Assembly: GCA_963829085.1 (NCBI GenBank)
Contig: CAWHHJ010000015.1
Coordinates: 62,001 to 126,000 of the forward strand
Source of the DNA: PALSA-1004 sp963829085
GTDB lineage: Bacteria; Pseudomonadota; Gammaproteobacteria; Burkholderiales; SG8-41
DNA: 64,000 bases
Reading direction: 5' to 3'
Shown here: positions 8,071 through 15,993 of the stretch, piece by piece
Layout: each line of letters opens with the position of its first letter
Position numbering within the stretch: position 1 is the first letter of the stretch
The notes under the pieces: generated by a model
The model's input: the letters and a program-made list of their open reading frames with translations, nothing else
Database searches by the model: none
What the model was told of the DNA's origin: nothing
Program-made: the position numbers and the translations under genes

Positions 8071-9456
8071 ATGCCATCCAGCATAGTCGAAGCCCGTGAC
8101 GACACGAGCGCTGATCAATCAGCTGATCAGCATATGACGCTTGACGAGATTGCGCTCCTCCTCAAGAGAACGATGCCTTTTCAGGTCGTTGGCGAGGCGA
8201 TGCTGCGAAAAGTAGCCGGCCTGGCGCGCCCGGCGACTTACGCGAAGGGCGCGGCAATCTATAACGTCGGTGACAAAGCCGACGATATCTTTATCCTCGT
8301 CTCGGGCGACGTCGAGCATGCGCTCGAGCCGGGCGCGAAGGCCGTGCATCCGCTCAAACTGCTGGCACCCGGCGACGTTTTCGGATGGGCGGCGTTGCTC
8401 GCGAAATACCCCTACCGGCTGGCGCAGGCCAGCGCTCGAGACAATACCCACGTAATTCGTATCAGCGGGGAAGCGCTATTGCGTCTGCTCGAAACGGACC
8501 CGGAATGCGGCAACGTCGTCATGAGCCGTTTCGCGACCATGATTACACGCGACTACACGGTGCCTGAGTTGATTGCTCAATTTCGTCCATTACACGCACA
8601 CAAAACGACCGGCGATATTCAAGACATGAATCTTGTCCTCTACCGGGCGCGGCAATGGCTGGCAAGTCCGCGGCCGTATCTGATGCTCATCGGGTTCGCG
8701 CTTTTTATCGGTCTCTGGTACCTGGCTGTCGAAGTGTGGAAGCTGCCGCGATTTCGTGAAATGCCGGGTGTGACCGCGGTCGTGAAGGAATGGCTGAGCC
8801 CGAACCCGAGTTATGGACTATCGATCTACACCGAGGAGTACTACAAACACATCGGCGTCAGTGTATGGCGCGTTACCCAAGCGTTCTTTCTTGCAACACT
8901 GCTCGGCGTACCGTTTGGCCTTCTGCTCGGATACTCGAAGAAGTTCAAGGAATACGTGTTCCCGGTATTCGAGATGCTGCGGCCCATCCCGATTTTGGCC
9001 TGGGTCCCGTTAGCGATCGTCATGTTCATAGCCACCGAGTCGGCCGTCATCTACCTGACGTTCCTCGCATCATTTTTTGCGACGGCGTTGAATACGATGC
9101 TCGGCGTCGAATCAATCGATGAATCGTATGTGCGCGCAGCCTGCTGCCTGGGCGCCAAGCGGTCCCAGGTATTCCGCCATGTCATCATCCCCGGCGCTTT
9201 GCCATTCATATTTACCGGCCTGCAGATATCGGTCGGTGTCTCGTGGTTTTCACTTGTCGCGGCCGAGATGGTATCGGGTCAGTACGGTCTGGGTTATGTA
9301 ATCAACACGTCATATACGATGGTGCGCTACCCGACCATAGTGATTGGTATGATCACGCTCGGCTTCGTCGGCTATACGACGAGCGCGCTGGTGCGTTTGC
9401 TCGGCGATCACCTTATGCAGTGGCGCACGCGCGAGCTTGCATTGGGAGGCCAGTGA
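8071..9456 (+). CDS. ABC transporter permease with N-terminal cyclic-nucleotide-binding-like domain
   Basis: 461 residues. Residues about 25-165 form a cNMP domain (YNVGDKADDIFILVSGDVEHAL, then GDVFGWAALLAKYPYRLA with W106 and R116). Residues about 205-455 are a BPD_transp_1 (SsuC/TauC-type) inner-membrane permease with about six hydrophobic segments and the coupling (EAA) loop SYVRAACCLGAKRSQVF. The cNMP domain should lie in the cytoplasm, next to where the ATPases dock, so it could gate transport. The domain is closely related to those at 6071-6796 and 15994-16458. The next gene (ATPase) overlaps by 4 bases (GTGA). An ABC importer permease carrying this domain is an architecture I do not recognise from characterised systems. 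Confidence 0.85.
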   Translation: MPSSIVEARDDTSADQSADQHMTLDEIALLLKRTMPFQVVGEAMLRKVAGLARPATYAKGAAIYNVGDKADDIFILVSGDVEHALEPGAKAVHPLKLLAPGDVFGWAALLAKYPYRLAQASARDNTHVIRISGEALLRLLETDPECGNVVMSRFATMITRDYTVPELIAQFRPLHAHKTTGDIQDMNLVLYRARQWLASPRPYLMLIGFALFIGLWYLAVEVWKLPRFREMPGVTAVVKEWLSPNPSYGLSIYTEEYYKHIGVSVWRVTQAFFLATLLGVPFGLLLGYSKKFKEYVFPVFEMLRPIPILAWVPLAIVMFIATESAVIYLTFLASFFATALNTMLGVESIDESYVRAACCLGAKRSQVFRHVIIPGALPFIFTGLQISVGVSWFSLVAAEMVSGQYGLGYVINTSYTMVRYPTIVIGMITLGFVGYTTSALVRLLGDHLMQWRTRELALGGQ

Positions 9457-10316
9457 CCGCTTTGGCTGCGCATCACGCGCGGACACCCGACGCGATTACG
9501 CGCGGCGCAATCACGATCGATGATGTCGTAAAAATCTACGACCCGGCAGGTGCTGCCGTAATGGCTGTAGACCACTGCTCACTCGATATTGCGGCTGGCG
9601 AAATCTGTATGATTGTGGGGCCATCGGGCTGCGGTAAAACGACGCTATTAAACGCCATCGCGGGATTCCACGAGATCACATCGGGTCGCATCCTGCTCGA
9701 TGGCGAGGTGCTATGCAGCGCAGACAAGCCCAAAGCCGAGCCGGGGTCTGATCGCATTGTCGTATTCCAGAATGGCGCATTGTTTCCGTGGAAAACGAAC
9801 CTCGAGAATGTCGCATTCGGTCCACTGATGCAGGGAACATTGAGCCGCGCCGAGGCGAATGAAAAGGCGCTTGGGATGATGGCGGATGCCGGTCTGGCCG
9901 GTGTCGAGCATAATTTTCCGGGCGAAGTGTCGTCCGGCATGCGCCGCCGGGTCGAAATTGTGCGTGCACTCATGAACGATCCGAAAGTCCTGCTGCTCGA
10001 TGAGCCGTATCGGGCGCTGGATTCGCTTACAAAATCGGTTATGCACGAAGCGCTGCTCGAGATCTACTACAAAAACAAGGTCACGATATTTTTTATCACG
10101 CATGACCTCGAAGAAGCGATTTTTCTCGGCCACAAAGTCGTGATCATGACGACACGGCCGTGTAAGCCCAAAAAAACGCTGTTCGTCGATATCGCCCATC
10201 CACGTGACTACAGCGTTCTTACTTCAAAGCGTTTTCGCGAGCTGATGGAAGAAACTAACGAAGCGGTGCACGAAGAGGCTCTGCGCGCTTTCGCCGCGGG
10301 CGAAAAGGAGGGCTAG
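9453..10316 (+). CDS. ABC transporter ATP-binding protein 1 (sulfonate/nitrate importer class)
   Basis: 287 residues starting at GTG 9453, which overlaps the permease stop in GTGA and follows a GGGAGG site. Walker A is GPSGCGKTT, the Q-loop is VVFQNGALFPW, Walker B is VLLLDEPYRALD and the H-loop His is in FFITHDLEEAIF. The ABC signature reads VSSGMRRRVEIVRAL instead of the canonical LSGGQ, a shift also seen in part in the second ATPase (LSGGMQRR). It powers the importer with the permeases at 8071 and 10319. A longer open frame upstream (from 9243) is an artefact inside the permease. Confidence 0.85.
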   Translation: MTALAAHHARTPDAITRGAITIDDVVKIYDPAGAAVMAVDHCSLDIAAGEICMIVGPSGCGKTTLLNAIAGFHEITSGRILLDGEVLCSADKPKAEPGSDRIVVFQNGALFPWKTNLENVAFGPLMQGTLSRAEANEKALGMMADAGLAGVEHNFPGEVSSGMRRRVEIVRALMNDPKVLLLDEPYRALDSLTKSVMHEALLEIYYKNKVTIFFITHDLEEAIFLGHKVVIMTTRPCKPKKTLFVDIAHPRDYSVLTSKRFRELMEETNEAVHEEALRAFAAGEKEG

Positions 10317-10318
10317 CC

Positions 10319-11194
10319 GTGGCGCTCGCACGCAAACCCGTTTTCACTTCGGCGCTGTGGCGTGGCCTCGCTTCAATCGCAATATTCCTTATCCTCTGGG
10401 AGCTCGGGTCGTTGTCGAAGGTGTGGATAAAGTGGGACTCATTCGAGTGGTTGAGAAACGCGCTGACGGCAGTCGGGCTGAAGCCACTTTATCTGCCATG
10501 GATCGGCGCGGTGCCGGCGCCCACGGAAGTGCTCCACGCATGGCTTAAAGTCATCCACGATCCCGGTTACTGGCAGAGCTGGTACATGAGTTTGTTTCGC
10601 GTCATGTCCGGCTTCGTCGCGGCGATGATTATCGGTATTCCATTCGGACTGTTGCTCGCTGTCAGCCGCAGCGCTTATGGCATCGGCTTCCCGGTGTTCG
10701 AAGTGCTGCGGCCGATTCCGCCGCTGGCATGGGTACCCGCGTCGATCATTTTCTGGCCCACTCAGGAGCTGTCTATCGCATTCGTGACCTTCCTGGGTGC
10801 GTTCTACACGATCGTCATCAATGTAGTCGGCGGCGCGCGCTCGATCGATGTGCGCTATTTTCAGGCAGCGCGATCGATGGGATCGAGCCAGTCCGATATA
10901 TTCTGGCGCATCATCCTGCCGGGTACGCTGCCCTCGATCATGGTCGGTTCCGCAGTTGGAATGGGCATCACCTGGGAAGTCGTCGTCGCGGCGGAGATGA
11001 TTTCGGGCGGCGGCAGCCAGAGCGGCGGCACGGGCGGAGGCGGGCTCGGATTCTTTATCTGGAATTCGTACGTCGGCGGCGCGTACGAGCAGATCGTCGT
11101 CGGCATGATCAGCATCGGAATCGCGGGCGCGCTGTCGAGTGAGCTGCTGCGCGTTATCGGCAAGCGCGCGACGCCTTGGCTGCGGCTGCGTTGA
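10319..11194 (+). CDS. ABC transporter permease 2
   Basis: 291-residue inner-membrane permease of the SsuC/TauC/NrtB family starting at GTG 10319, two bases after the ATPase stop. It has about six hydrophobic segments, a GFPVFEVLRPIPPLAWVPASI segment matching the other permease, and the EAA loop YFQAARSMGSSQSDIFWRIILPG. It contains a Gly/Ser-rich insertion (GGGSQSGGTGGGG, near residues 228-241) in a loop before the last membrane segments. Unlike its partner it has no cNMP domain. The pair probably forms a heterodimeric channel. Confidence 0.85.
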   Translation: MALARKPVFTSALWRGLASIAIFLILWELGSLSKVWIKWDSFEWLRNALTAVGLKPLYLPWIGAVPAPTEVLHAWLKVIHDPGYWQSWYMSLFRVMSGFVAAMIIGIPFGLLLAVSRSAYGIGFPVFEVLRPIPPLAWVPASIIFWPTQELSIAFVTFLGAFYTIVINVVGGARSIDVRYFQAARSMGSSQSDIFWRIILPGTLPSIMVGSAVGMGITWEVVVAAEMISGGGSQSGGTGGGGLGFFIWNSYVGGAYEQIVVGMISIGIAGALSSELLRVIGKRATPWLRLR

Positions 11195-11207
11195 TGGCGA
11201 ATATGCA

Positions 11208-12081
11208 ATGACGGACACCAATCTCCTGCGTCGCGAGATCAAGGCCGGTGAAATAACTGTCAGCAATGTCAGCAAATGCTACGGCGCCGATCGCTTCCGC
11301 AAGGACGTGATCCTTGATTGCTCATTCGTAATCGAGCGCGGCAAGCTCACCGTCATGATCGGGCCGTCGGGGTGCGGCAAGAGCACACTTATCCGGCTGC
11401 TTGCCGGGTTCGAGCAGCCAACGACGGGAAAATTAGAATTGAACGGCGTGCCGATTACCAGACCGGCCCGGGATCGCCTCGTTCTGTTTCAGGAAACCGC
11501 GCTGTTTCCGTGGATGACGACTGTACGACAACATCCTGTACGGGCCGCGTGCCCGCGGGGAGGTGACGCCCCAGACGCTCGAACTCGCGGAATTCCTACT
11601 GAACAAGGTCGGCTTGCGCGACTTCAGAAAAAAATATCCGCCACAGCTTTCAGGCGGCATGCAGCGCCGGGCCGAGCTGGCACGCGCGATGATCAACAAT
11701 CCCGAAGTGATGATTCTCGACGAGCCCTTTCGCGGCCTCGATGCCATGACCAAGGAATTGATGTGGGAGTACGACTCTGCGTTGTACGAGGAGAATCGGC
11801 GCACCAACTTTTTCGTGACGACCGACATCGACGAGGCGATTTTCCTCGCTGACCGGCTGTTGATCATGTCGAACATTCCCACACAGGTGCGCGCGGTGCT
11901 CGAGGTCGATGTCCCGCGTCCGCGTAAGCTTGCCGACCTGGTCGAGAACGATCGCTCCAACGAAATCAAGATGCAGGCGCTTTCAATACTGCACGAAGAG
12001 GCGATGAAGTCTTTCTCGCGCGGCAGCAAGGCGGCGGCGGACTTTGTCGAAGCCTATTCCAAACGTGTCGCAAAGAGCTGA
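11208..12081 (+). CDS. ABC transporter ATP-binding protein 2, interrupted by a frameshift
   Basis: Second nucleotide-binding subunit of the importer. The first frame (from ATG 11208) carries Walker A GPSGCGKST and the Q-loop LVLFQETALFPW. The second frame carries the signature LSGGMQRRAELARAM, Walker B VMILDEPFRGLD and a TTDIDEAIF segment where the H-loop His is expected; there the His appears replaced by Thr. Removing one base near 11523 joins the frames as FPWMTT|YDNILYGP and restores about 290 residues. If real, the lesion would cripple the subunit; a sequencing error is more likely. A missing H-loop His in one ATPase would fit an asymmetric ABC pair. Confidence 0.78.
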
Positions 12082-12091
12082 TCGGACGCGT

Positions 12092-12286
12092 ATGGAATGG
12101 ATACTCACCCGGGAAGTCGTTATCGCGATCGCGCTCACGGGGGCCGCTGCGTCACTCGGCGCGAGCATCCTGCGGGCGCGCGGCACGGGCAACGCGGTGC
12201 GTGCGCGGCAGCTCAACATCGCAGCTTACGCGTTGATGGGTGTAAGCATGCTGCTCTTCATCGTCATCGGTTTTCGCGCGCACTGA
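12092..12286 (+). CDS. Small membrane protein, unknown
   Basis: 64 residues from ATG 12092, 10 bases after the ATPase stop, with two hydrophobic stretches (residues about 9-25 and 45-62) joined by a basic loop. This predicts a two-pass or hairpin inner-membrane protein. It resembles no family I recognise. Its position between the importer and folD, in the same direction and with tight spacing, makes it a member of the operon. A longer start at 12044 would overlap the ATPase and is less likely. Confidence 0.5.
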   Translation: MEWILTREVVIAIALTGAAASLGASILRARGTGNAVRARQLNIAAYALMGVSMLLFIVIGFRAH

Positions 12287-12299
12287 AGCACGCTTCGAC

Positions 12300-13184
12300 A
12301 TGACTGCAAAAATTATCGACGGCAACGCGGTCGCACGTCACGTGAGAGCTCAATGGAAGGCGCGCGTTGAAGCGCTGAAGGTGCGCGGTACTACGCCGGG
12401 TCTGGCGGTCATCATCGTCGGCGATAATCCCGGCTCGAAGGTCTACGTCCGCAACAAAGTCAAGGCCTGCGCCGAAGTCGGCCTGCATTCAGAGACGCAC
12501 GAGTTTGGGGCTGACACTGTAGAGCAGCCGGTTATTCAGCGTATCGAGGAGCTCAATCGCGATCCGCGCATACACGGCATTCTCGTCCAACTGCCGCTGC
12601 CGTCGCACCTCGAGGTGCGCCGTCTGCTCGGCGCCATCAGCATTGAAAAAGACGTCGACGGCTTCCATCTTTATAACGTGGGCGGGCTCGTGGTCGGTGA
12701 GAACAACATATTTCCGCCGTGTACGCCGTATGGCGTGCAGTGCCTGCTCGAATACGAAAACATTCCGATTGAGGGACAGAACGTGGTGGTCGTCGGCGCG
12801 AGCAACATCGTGGGCAAGCCCATGGCGCTTATGCTGATGGCCAAAGATGCAACCGTGAGTATCTGCCACATCAAGACGCGCGACCTTGCGCAATACACGA
12901 TACTCGCAGACATCTTGATCGTCGCCGCAGGCTGCCCCGGCCTCATCACCGCACCCATGGTCAAGCGCGGCGCCGCCGTCATCGATGTCGGAATCAATCG
13001 TTTGCCGGACGGACGCTTGTCTGGCGATGTCGACTTCGAGAGCGTGAAGCTGAAAGCGTCATATATAACGCCGGTGCCGGGTGGCGTCGGGCCGATGACA
13101 GTGACCATGCTGATATGCAATACTGTCGCCGCTGCAGAACGTAACGCCACCAAGCATGCCGAAAAGATCCCCGTCGCCGTTTAA
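12300..13184 (+). CDS. folD: Bifunctional methylene-THF dehydrogenase / methenyl-THF cyclohydrolase (copy 1)
   Basis: 294-residue cytoplasmic enzyme that interconverts 5,10-methylene-THF and 10-formyl-THF with NAD(P). It carries the catalytic Tyr/Lys region YVRNKVKAC, GILVQLPLPSH, KDVDGFH, the nucleotide-binding GASNIVGKPMALML and the C-terminal TPVPGGVGPMTVTML. The frame is intact and the length is slightly above the usual 283. Starts 13 bases after the small membrane protein. Its place in a catabolic operon points to handling of C1 units released by the pathway rather than a housekeeping role. Confidence 0.92.
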   Translation: MTAKIIDGNAVARHVRAQWKARVEALKVRGTTPGLAVIIVGDNPGSKVYVRNKVKACAEVGLHSETHEFGADTVEQPVIQRIEELNRDPRIHGILVQLPLPSHLEVRRLLGAISIEKDVDGFHLYNVGGLVVGENNIFPPCTPYGVQCLLEYENIPIEGQNVVVVGASNIVGKPMALMLMAKDATVSICHIKTRDLAQYTILADILIVAAGCPGLITAPMVKRGAAVIDVGINRLPDGRLSGDVDFESVKLKASYITPVPGGVGPMTVTMLICNTVAAAERNATKHAEKIPVAV

Positions 13185-13201
13185 ATCCCCCAGTACCTAG
13201 C

Positions 13202-14061
13202 ATGGCCGGCACTCTGCTCGACGGAGCGGCCATTGCCCACCAGGTTTACTCTCAGCTGAAGGAACGCATCCGCGAACTACATGTTCGCGGCGTGCAGCCT
13301 GGCCTTGCTGCCATGCTCATTGGTGAAAATTCAGCGTCGCGAATCTATATCCGGAACAAGGCGCAGGCCTGCCACGATGCCGGTGTGTACCTCGGAGGTG
13401 CATCGCCTGCCGGCTGACTGCAGTGATGAACAGGTCTATGCGACGTTAAACCATCTGAACGCCGATCCACGTATACACGGCATCCTGTTACAGCTGCCGC
13501 TGCCGCCGCAGCTCGACTCGGAGCGCCTGCTGCAAGCGATTGCGCCGGCAAAAGATGTTGACGGCTTCAATTGGGTGAACCTGGGGGCGATGGTTGCAGG
13601 ACGAACGTTGCTTGCGCCCTGTACGCCGCTTGGTGTGATGACGATGCTCGATCATGCCCGCGTGCCGATCGAAGGACGCAGTGCAGTGGTCGTCGGCCGC
13701 AGCGCGATCGTGGGGAAACCGCTCGCGCTGATGTTGATAGCTCGCGGCGCTACGGTGAGCGTCTGCAGTTCGAAGACGCCCGGATCTCAGGCTATACACT
13801 GCGCTCGCAGATATCCTCGTTGTGGCCGTCGGCAGTCCCGGGCTTGTGGACGGCTCGATGATCAAGCAAGGCGCGGTCGTTATTGATGTGGGCATAAACC
13901 GCTTGCCGGGAGGGAAGCTGGTCGGCGACGTTGATTTCGCGTCGGCGAGCCGCGTGGCGTCGCGCATCACTCCCGTGCCAGGCGGCGTTGGCCGCATGAC
14001 GGTGGCAATGCTAATCGCGAATACCGTCACCGCTGCGGAACGCAGCGTCGGCATTACGTGA
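13202..14061 (+). CDS. folD: FolD-like protein, copy 2, with two frameshifts
   Basis: Second FolD homologue directly after the first (17-base gap). Three frames together spell a complete enzyme of about 285 residues: IYIRNKAQAC and DAGVYL in the first; EVHRLPAD, GILLQLPLP, KDVDGFN and GRSAIVGKPLALML in the second; LADILVVAVGSPGLVDG and TPVPGGVGRMTVAML in the third. Both joins (near 13399 in ctcggag and near 13778 in cccggat) are repaired by removing one G from a GG pair. It is divergent from copy 1, so it is not a recent duplicate. The gene overlaps the convergent GcvT-like gene by 8 bases. Confidence 0.75.
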
Positions 14062-15151
14062 ACTGGAGAGGTCTTCGCGGCAGCGATTTAGCCGGGTCGT
14101 AAAAAGGCCGCCTGGCGACGAGCGCCCGCTCATCGCCAGCAAGTTTCACGACAGTACCGGGATGCGCATCGCAAGCATTGACAAAGCCCAACCCGAGATT
14201 TCGTTCGAGCGTAGGAGACCAGCATGCGCTGGTAACTGCGGCGCTGCCGTCGTAGATTAAGTCTGGGAGATTGACTGTTTCCACCCGGCGCTCAAGCAGC
14301 AGACCAACGAGCCGGCGTGACGGCGCCTGCCACCGCCGCCCAACCAGAGCTATAGCGCCGCGAAAATCAGGCGGATAAAAGTCGAGGAGCCTCCCGAGTC
14401 CAAGCTCGAATGGGTCAGTAAGCGCCGCAACCTCACGCATGAACAGAATGTGTCCTGCCTCGATGCGCAAGCTATCCATTGCATCGAGGCCGCATTCGAG
14501 CAGCCCATCGGTCTTCCCGTGCGATAACAGTAAGGCCCACGTCTCTGCGGCGTGCGCGGCGGGAACTACCAGCTCGTAGCCTGTTTCGCCGCTATAGCCG
14601 ATTCGCGCCAGCCAGCACTCGACCTCGTTGATACGAATTGCGCAAAATCCATAATAGAAAAGTGATGGCAATCCAGGCGCGTCAATGCAGCGCGCAACAA
14701 TCGCGTGACTGCGCGGGCCCTGTACGGCGATAACTGAGTGCTGTGTAGACACATCTGTGACCGTGACCGCATACGGGCTGGCCATCGCGGACACTGAAGC
14801 AAAGTCGCTGCGTTGCCCGCTGAATAACCAATAGCGATCTCGAGCGAGACGCCACACGGTTGCATCATTGAGGACGCTGCCGTCGTCGCGTAGCATCAGC
14901 GTATACGCTATCCGCCCAACAGCGAGTGTCTGCAGCGCACGTGTCTGCACTACACGCAGAAATGGGCGGCTGTCACTGCCCGCGATCTCGCAGCAGCCCA
15001 TGAATGAAAAATCGAACAGTCCGGCCGCGCTCCGCGTTGCAAGATGCTCGCGACGCGCGTCAGTGAAATGTTTTGATGTGGTGATGCCCGCAGAGATCTC
15101 CGCAATCGCTGCGGCGCGCCCCGCAAGATAGGCGCTCAAGGCGTTGGTCAT
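14054..15151 (-). CDS. GcvT-family aminomethyltransferase-like protein
   Basis: 365 residues of the GcvT/DmdA/YgfZ fold, which binds tetrahydrofolate and accepts a methyl or aminomethyl group. Visible are the N-terminal LFDFSFMGCCEIAGSD, the RDRYWLFSG segment, VIAVQGPRS, YSGETGYELVVP, and GLDAMDSLRIEAGHILF, as in glycine-cleavage T-proteins. There is no accompanying gcvH or gcvP, so it is probably not the glycine cleavage protein; THF-dependent demethylases of betaines, DMSP or aryl ethers are in the same superfamily. Start ATG 15151 overlaps the stop of the TauE-like gene. With two folD genes opposite, a C1-transfer role is likely. Confidence 0.75.
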   Translation of the reverse strand: MTNALSAYLAGRAAAIAEISAGITTSKHFTDARREHLATRSAAGLFDFSFMGCCEIAGSDSRPFLRVVQTRALQTLAVGRIAYTLMLRDDGSVLNDATVWRLARDRYWLFSGQRSDFASVSAMASPYAVTVTDVSTQHSVIAVQGPRSHAIVARCIDAPGLPSLFYYGFCAIRINEVECWLARIGYSGETGYELVVPAAHAAETWALLLSHGKTDGLLECGLDAMDSLRIEAGHILFMREVAALTDPFELGLGRLLDFYPPDFRGAIALVGRRWQAPSRRLVGLLLERRVETVNLPDLIYDGSAAVTSACWSPTLERNLGLGFVNACDAHPGTVVKLAGDERALVARRPFYDPAKSLPRRPLQFT

Positions 15152-15900
15152 CCCAACCAGCCAATCTCACGCGCGAGCAATCCAAACCCGACCACAATAC
15201 AGAGCACCGCCACGAACTTGCGCAGAACCGCGGCGTTCACTGCATGTACGATGCGTGCGCCCAGCACCACGCCGCCGATCTCAAGCAGCGTGACCGTTGC
15301 TGCGATACTGAAATCGATACTCCCATACCGCAAATTGGCAAGCGTTCCCGAGACCGCGGCCACGATCTGAATGACCTGGCTCGTGCCGATTGCCGTGAGA
15401 GCGGCAAAGCCGCACAGCACCATCAGTGGCACGGATAACGCCGGACCGCCGACGCCGGTTAAGCCCGAGCCGAATCCGGCGATGGCGCCGACCACGAACA
15501 GCAGCGCGGTTTGCGCTCGCTGGTCGTTGTCGAACAGCGGACGCGGAATGCCACGCCATGCAGCAAGTGTGTACAAGCCCGCAAAGATAATGACGGCCGC
15601 AAGGATCACCGCAAGCGCGCCGGGTCCTGTCAGGGAATTCATCCAGGCGCCGATGAAGGCAAAGAAGGTGGCACCGGCGATGACAGGGCGGGTGACCACC
15701 CAGTCAATGCTGCCGCGACGTTGGAACATTACGGTGCCGGCGACGCCGGTAAATGCGAATGTGAACAGCGCCGTTGCCATTGCCGCATGTATGGACAGGC
15801 CGGCAAATGCCGATAAGGCGGGTATGAGCAGTATGCCGCCAATACCGACCGCACCGATGAGTGTGCCAACGCCAAACGCCGTCAGCAGCAGTAACGCCAA
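15148..15900 (-). CDS. TauE/SafE-family membrane permease (sulfite exporter type)
   Basis: 250 residues with about seven to eight hydrophobic segments and the two family repeats: VGTLIGAVGIGGILLIPAL near the N-terminus and GAIAGFGSGLTGVGGPALSVPLMV in the second half. Members export sulfite, sulfoacetate or other organosulfonates, but many are uncharacterised. The start taken here is TTG 15900; an upstream non-ATG start is possible. It overlaps the GcvT-like gene downstream by 4 bases and lies 93 bases after the stand-alone cNMP gene, with a perfect palindrome in between. Next to a sulfonate-type importer and an oxygenase, export of released sulfite is a reasonable inference. Confidence 0.8.
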   Translation of the reverse strand: MALLLLTAFGVGTLIGAVGIGGILLIPALSAFAGLSIHAAMATALFTFAFTGVAGTVMFQRRGSIDWVVTRPVIAGATFFAFIGAWMNSLTGPGALAVILAAVIIFAGLYTLAAWRGIPRPLFDNDQRAQTALLFVVGAIAGFGSGLTGVGGPALSVPLMVLCGFAALTAIGTSQVIQIVAAVSGTLANLRYGSIDFSIAATVTLLEIGGVVLGARIVHAVNAAVLRKFVAVLCIVVGFGLLAREIGWLG

Positions 15901-15930
15901 GTCGGTCAGGTCGGCTCCCCACGAAATTCA

Positions 15931-15950
15931 GGGGCATGCCGGCATGCCCC
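15931..15950. repeat. Perfect 20-bp palindrome (possible terminator stem or operator)
   Basis: GGGGCATGCCGGCATGCCCC is fully self-complementary and lies between the cNMP gene and the TauE-like gene. On the plus strand it is followed by TGTTTTCATTT, but no rightward gene ends here. On the minus strand, the coding direction, no T-run follows. It may partly terminate or protect the leftward mRNA, or be a protein-binding site. Confidence 0.5.
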
Positions 15951-15993
15951 TGTTTTCATTTCATGAACGTCGATGGCGCTAGGAACTGCTATA

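Noticed and set aside
10439..11275. 278-codon minus-strand frame opposite permease 2
   Set aside because: Very Arg/Asp/His-rich with no recognisable domain; the plus-strand permease is certain.
14054..15151. GcvT-like gene as part of a glycine cleavage system
   Set aside because: No gcvH, gcvP or lpd lies nearby, and the neighbours are catabolic and transport genes.
15931..15950. Palindrome read as a rho-independent terminator
   Set aside because: The T-rich flank is on the plus strand, where no gene ends nearby; on the coding minus strand there is no T-run. Kept as a repeat of unknown role.
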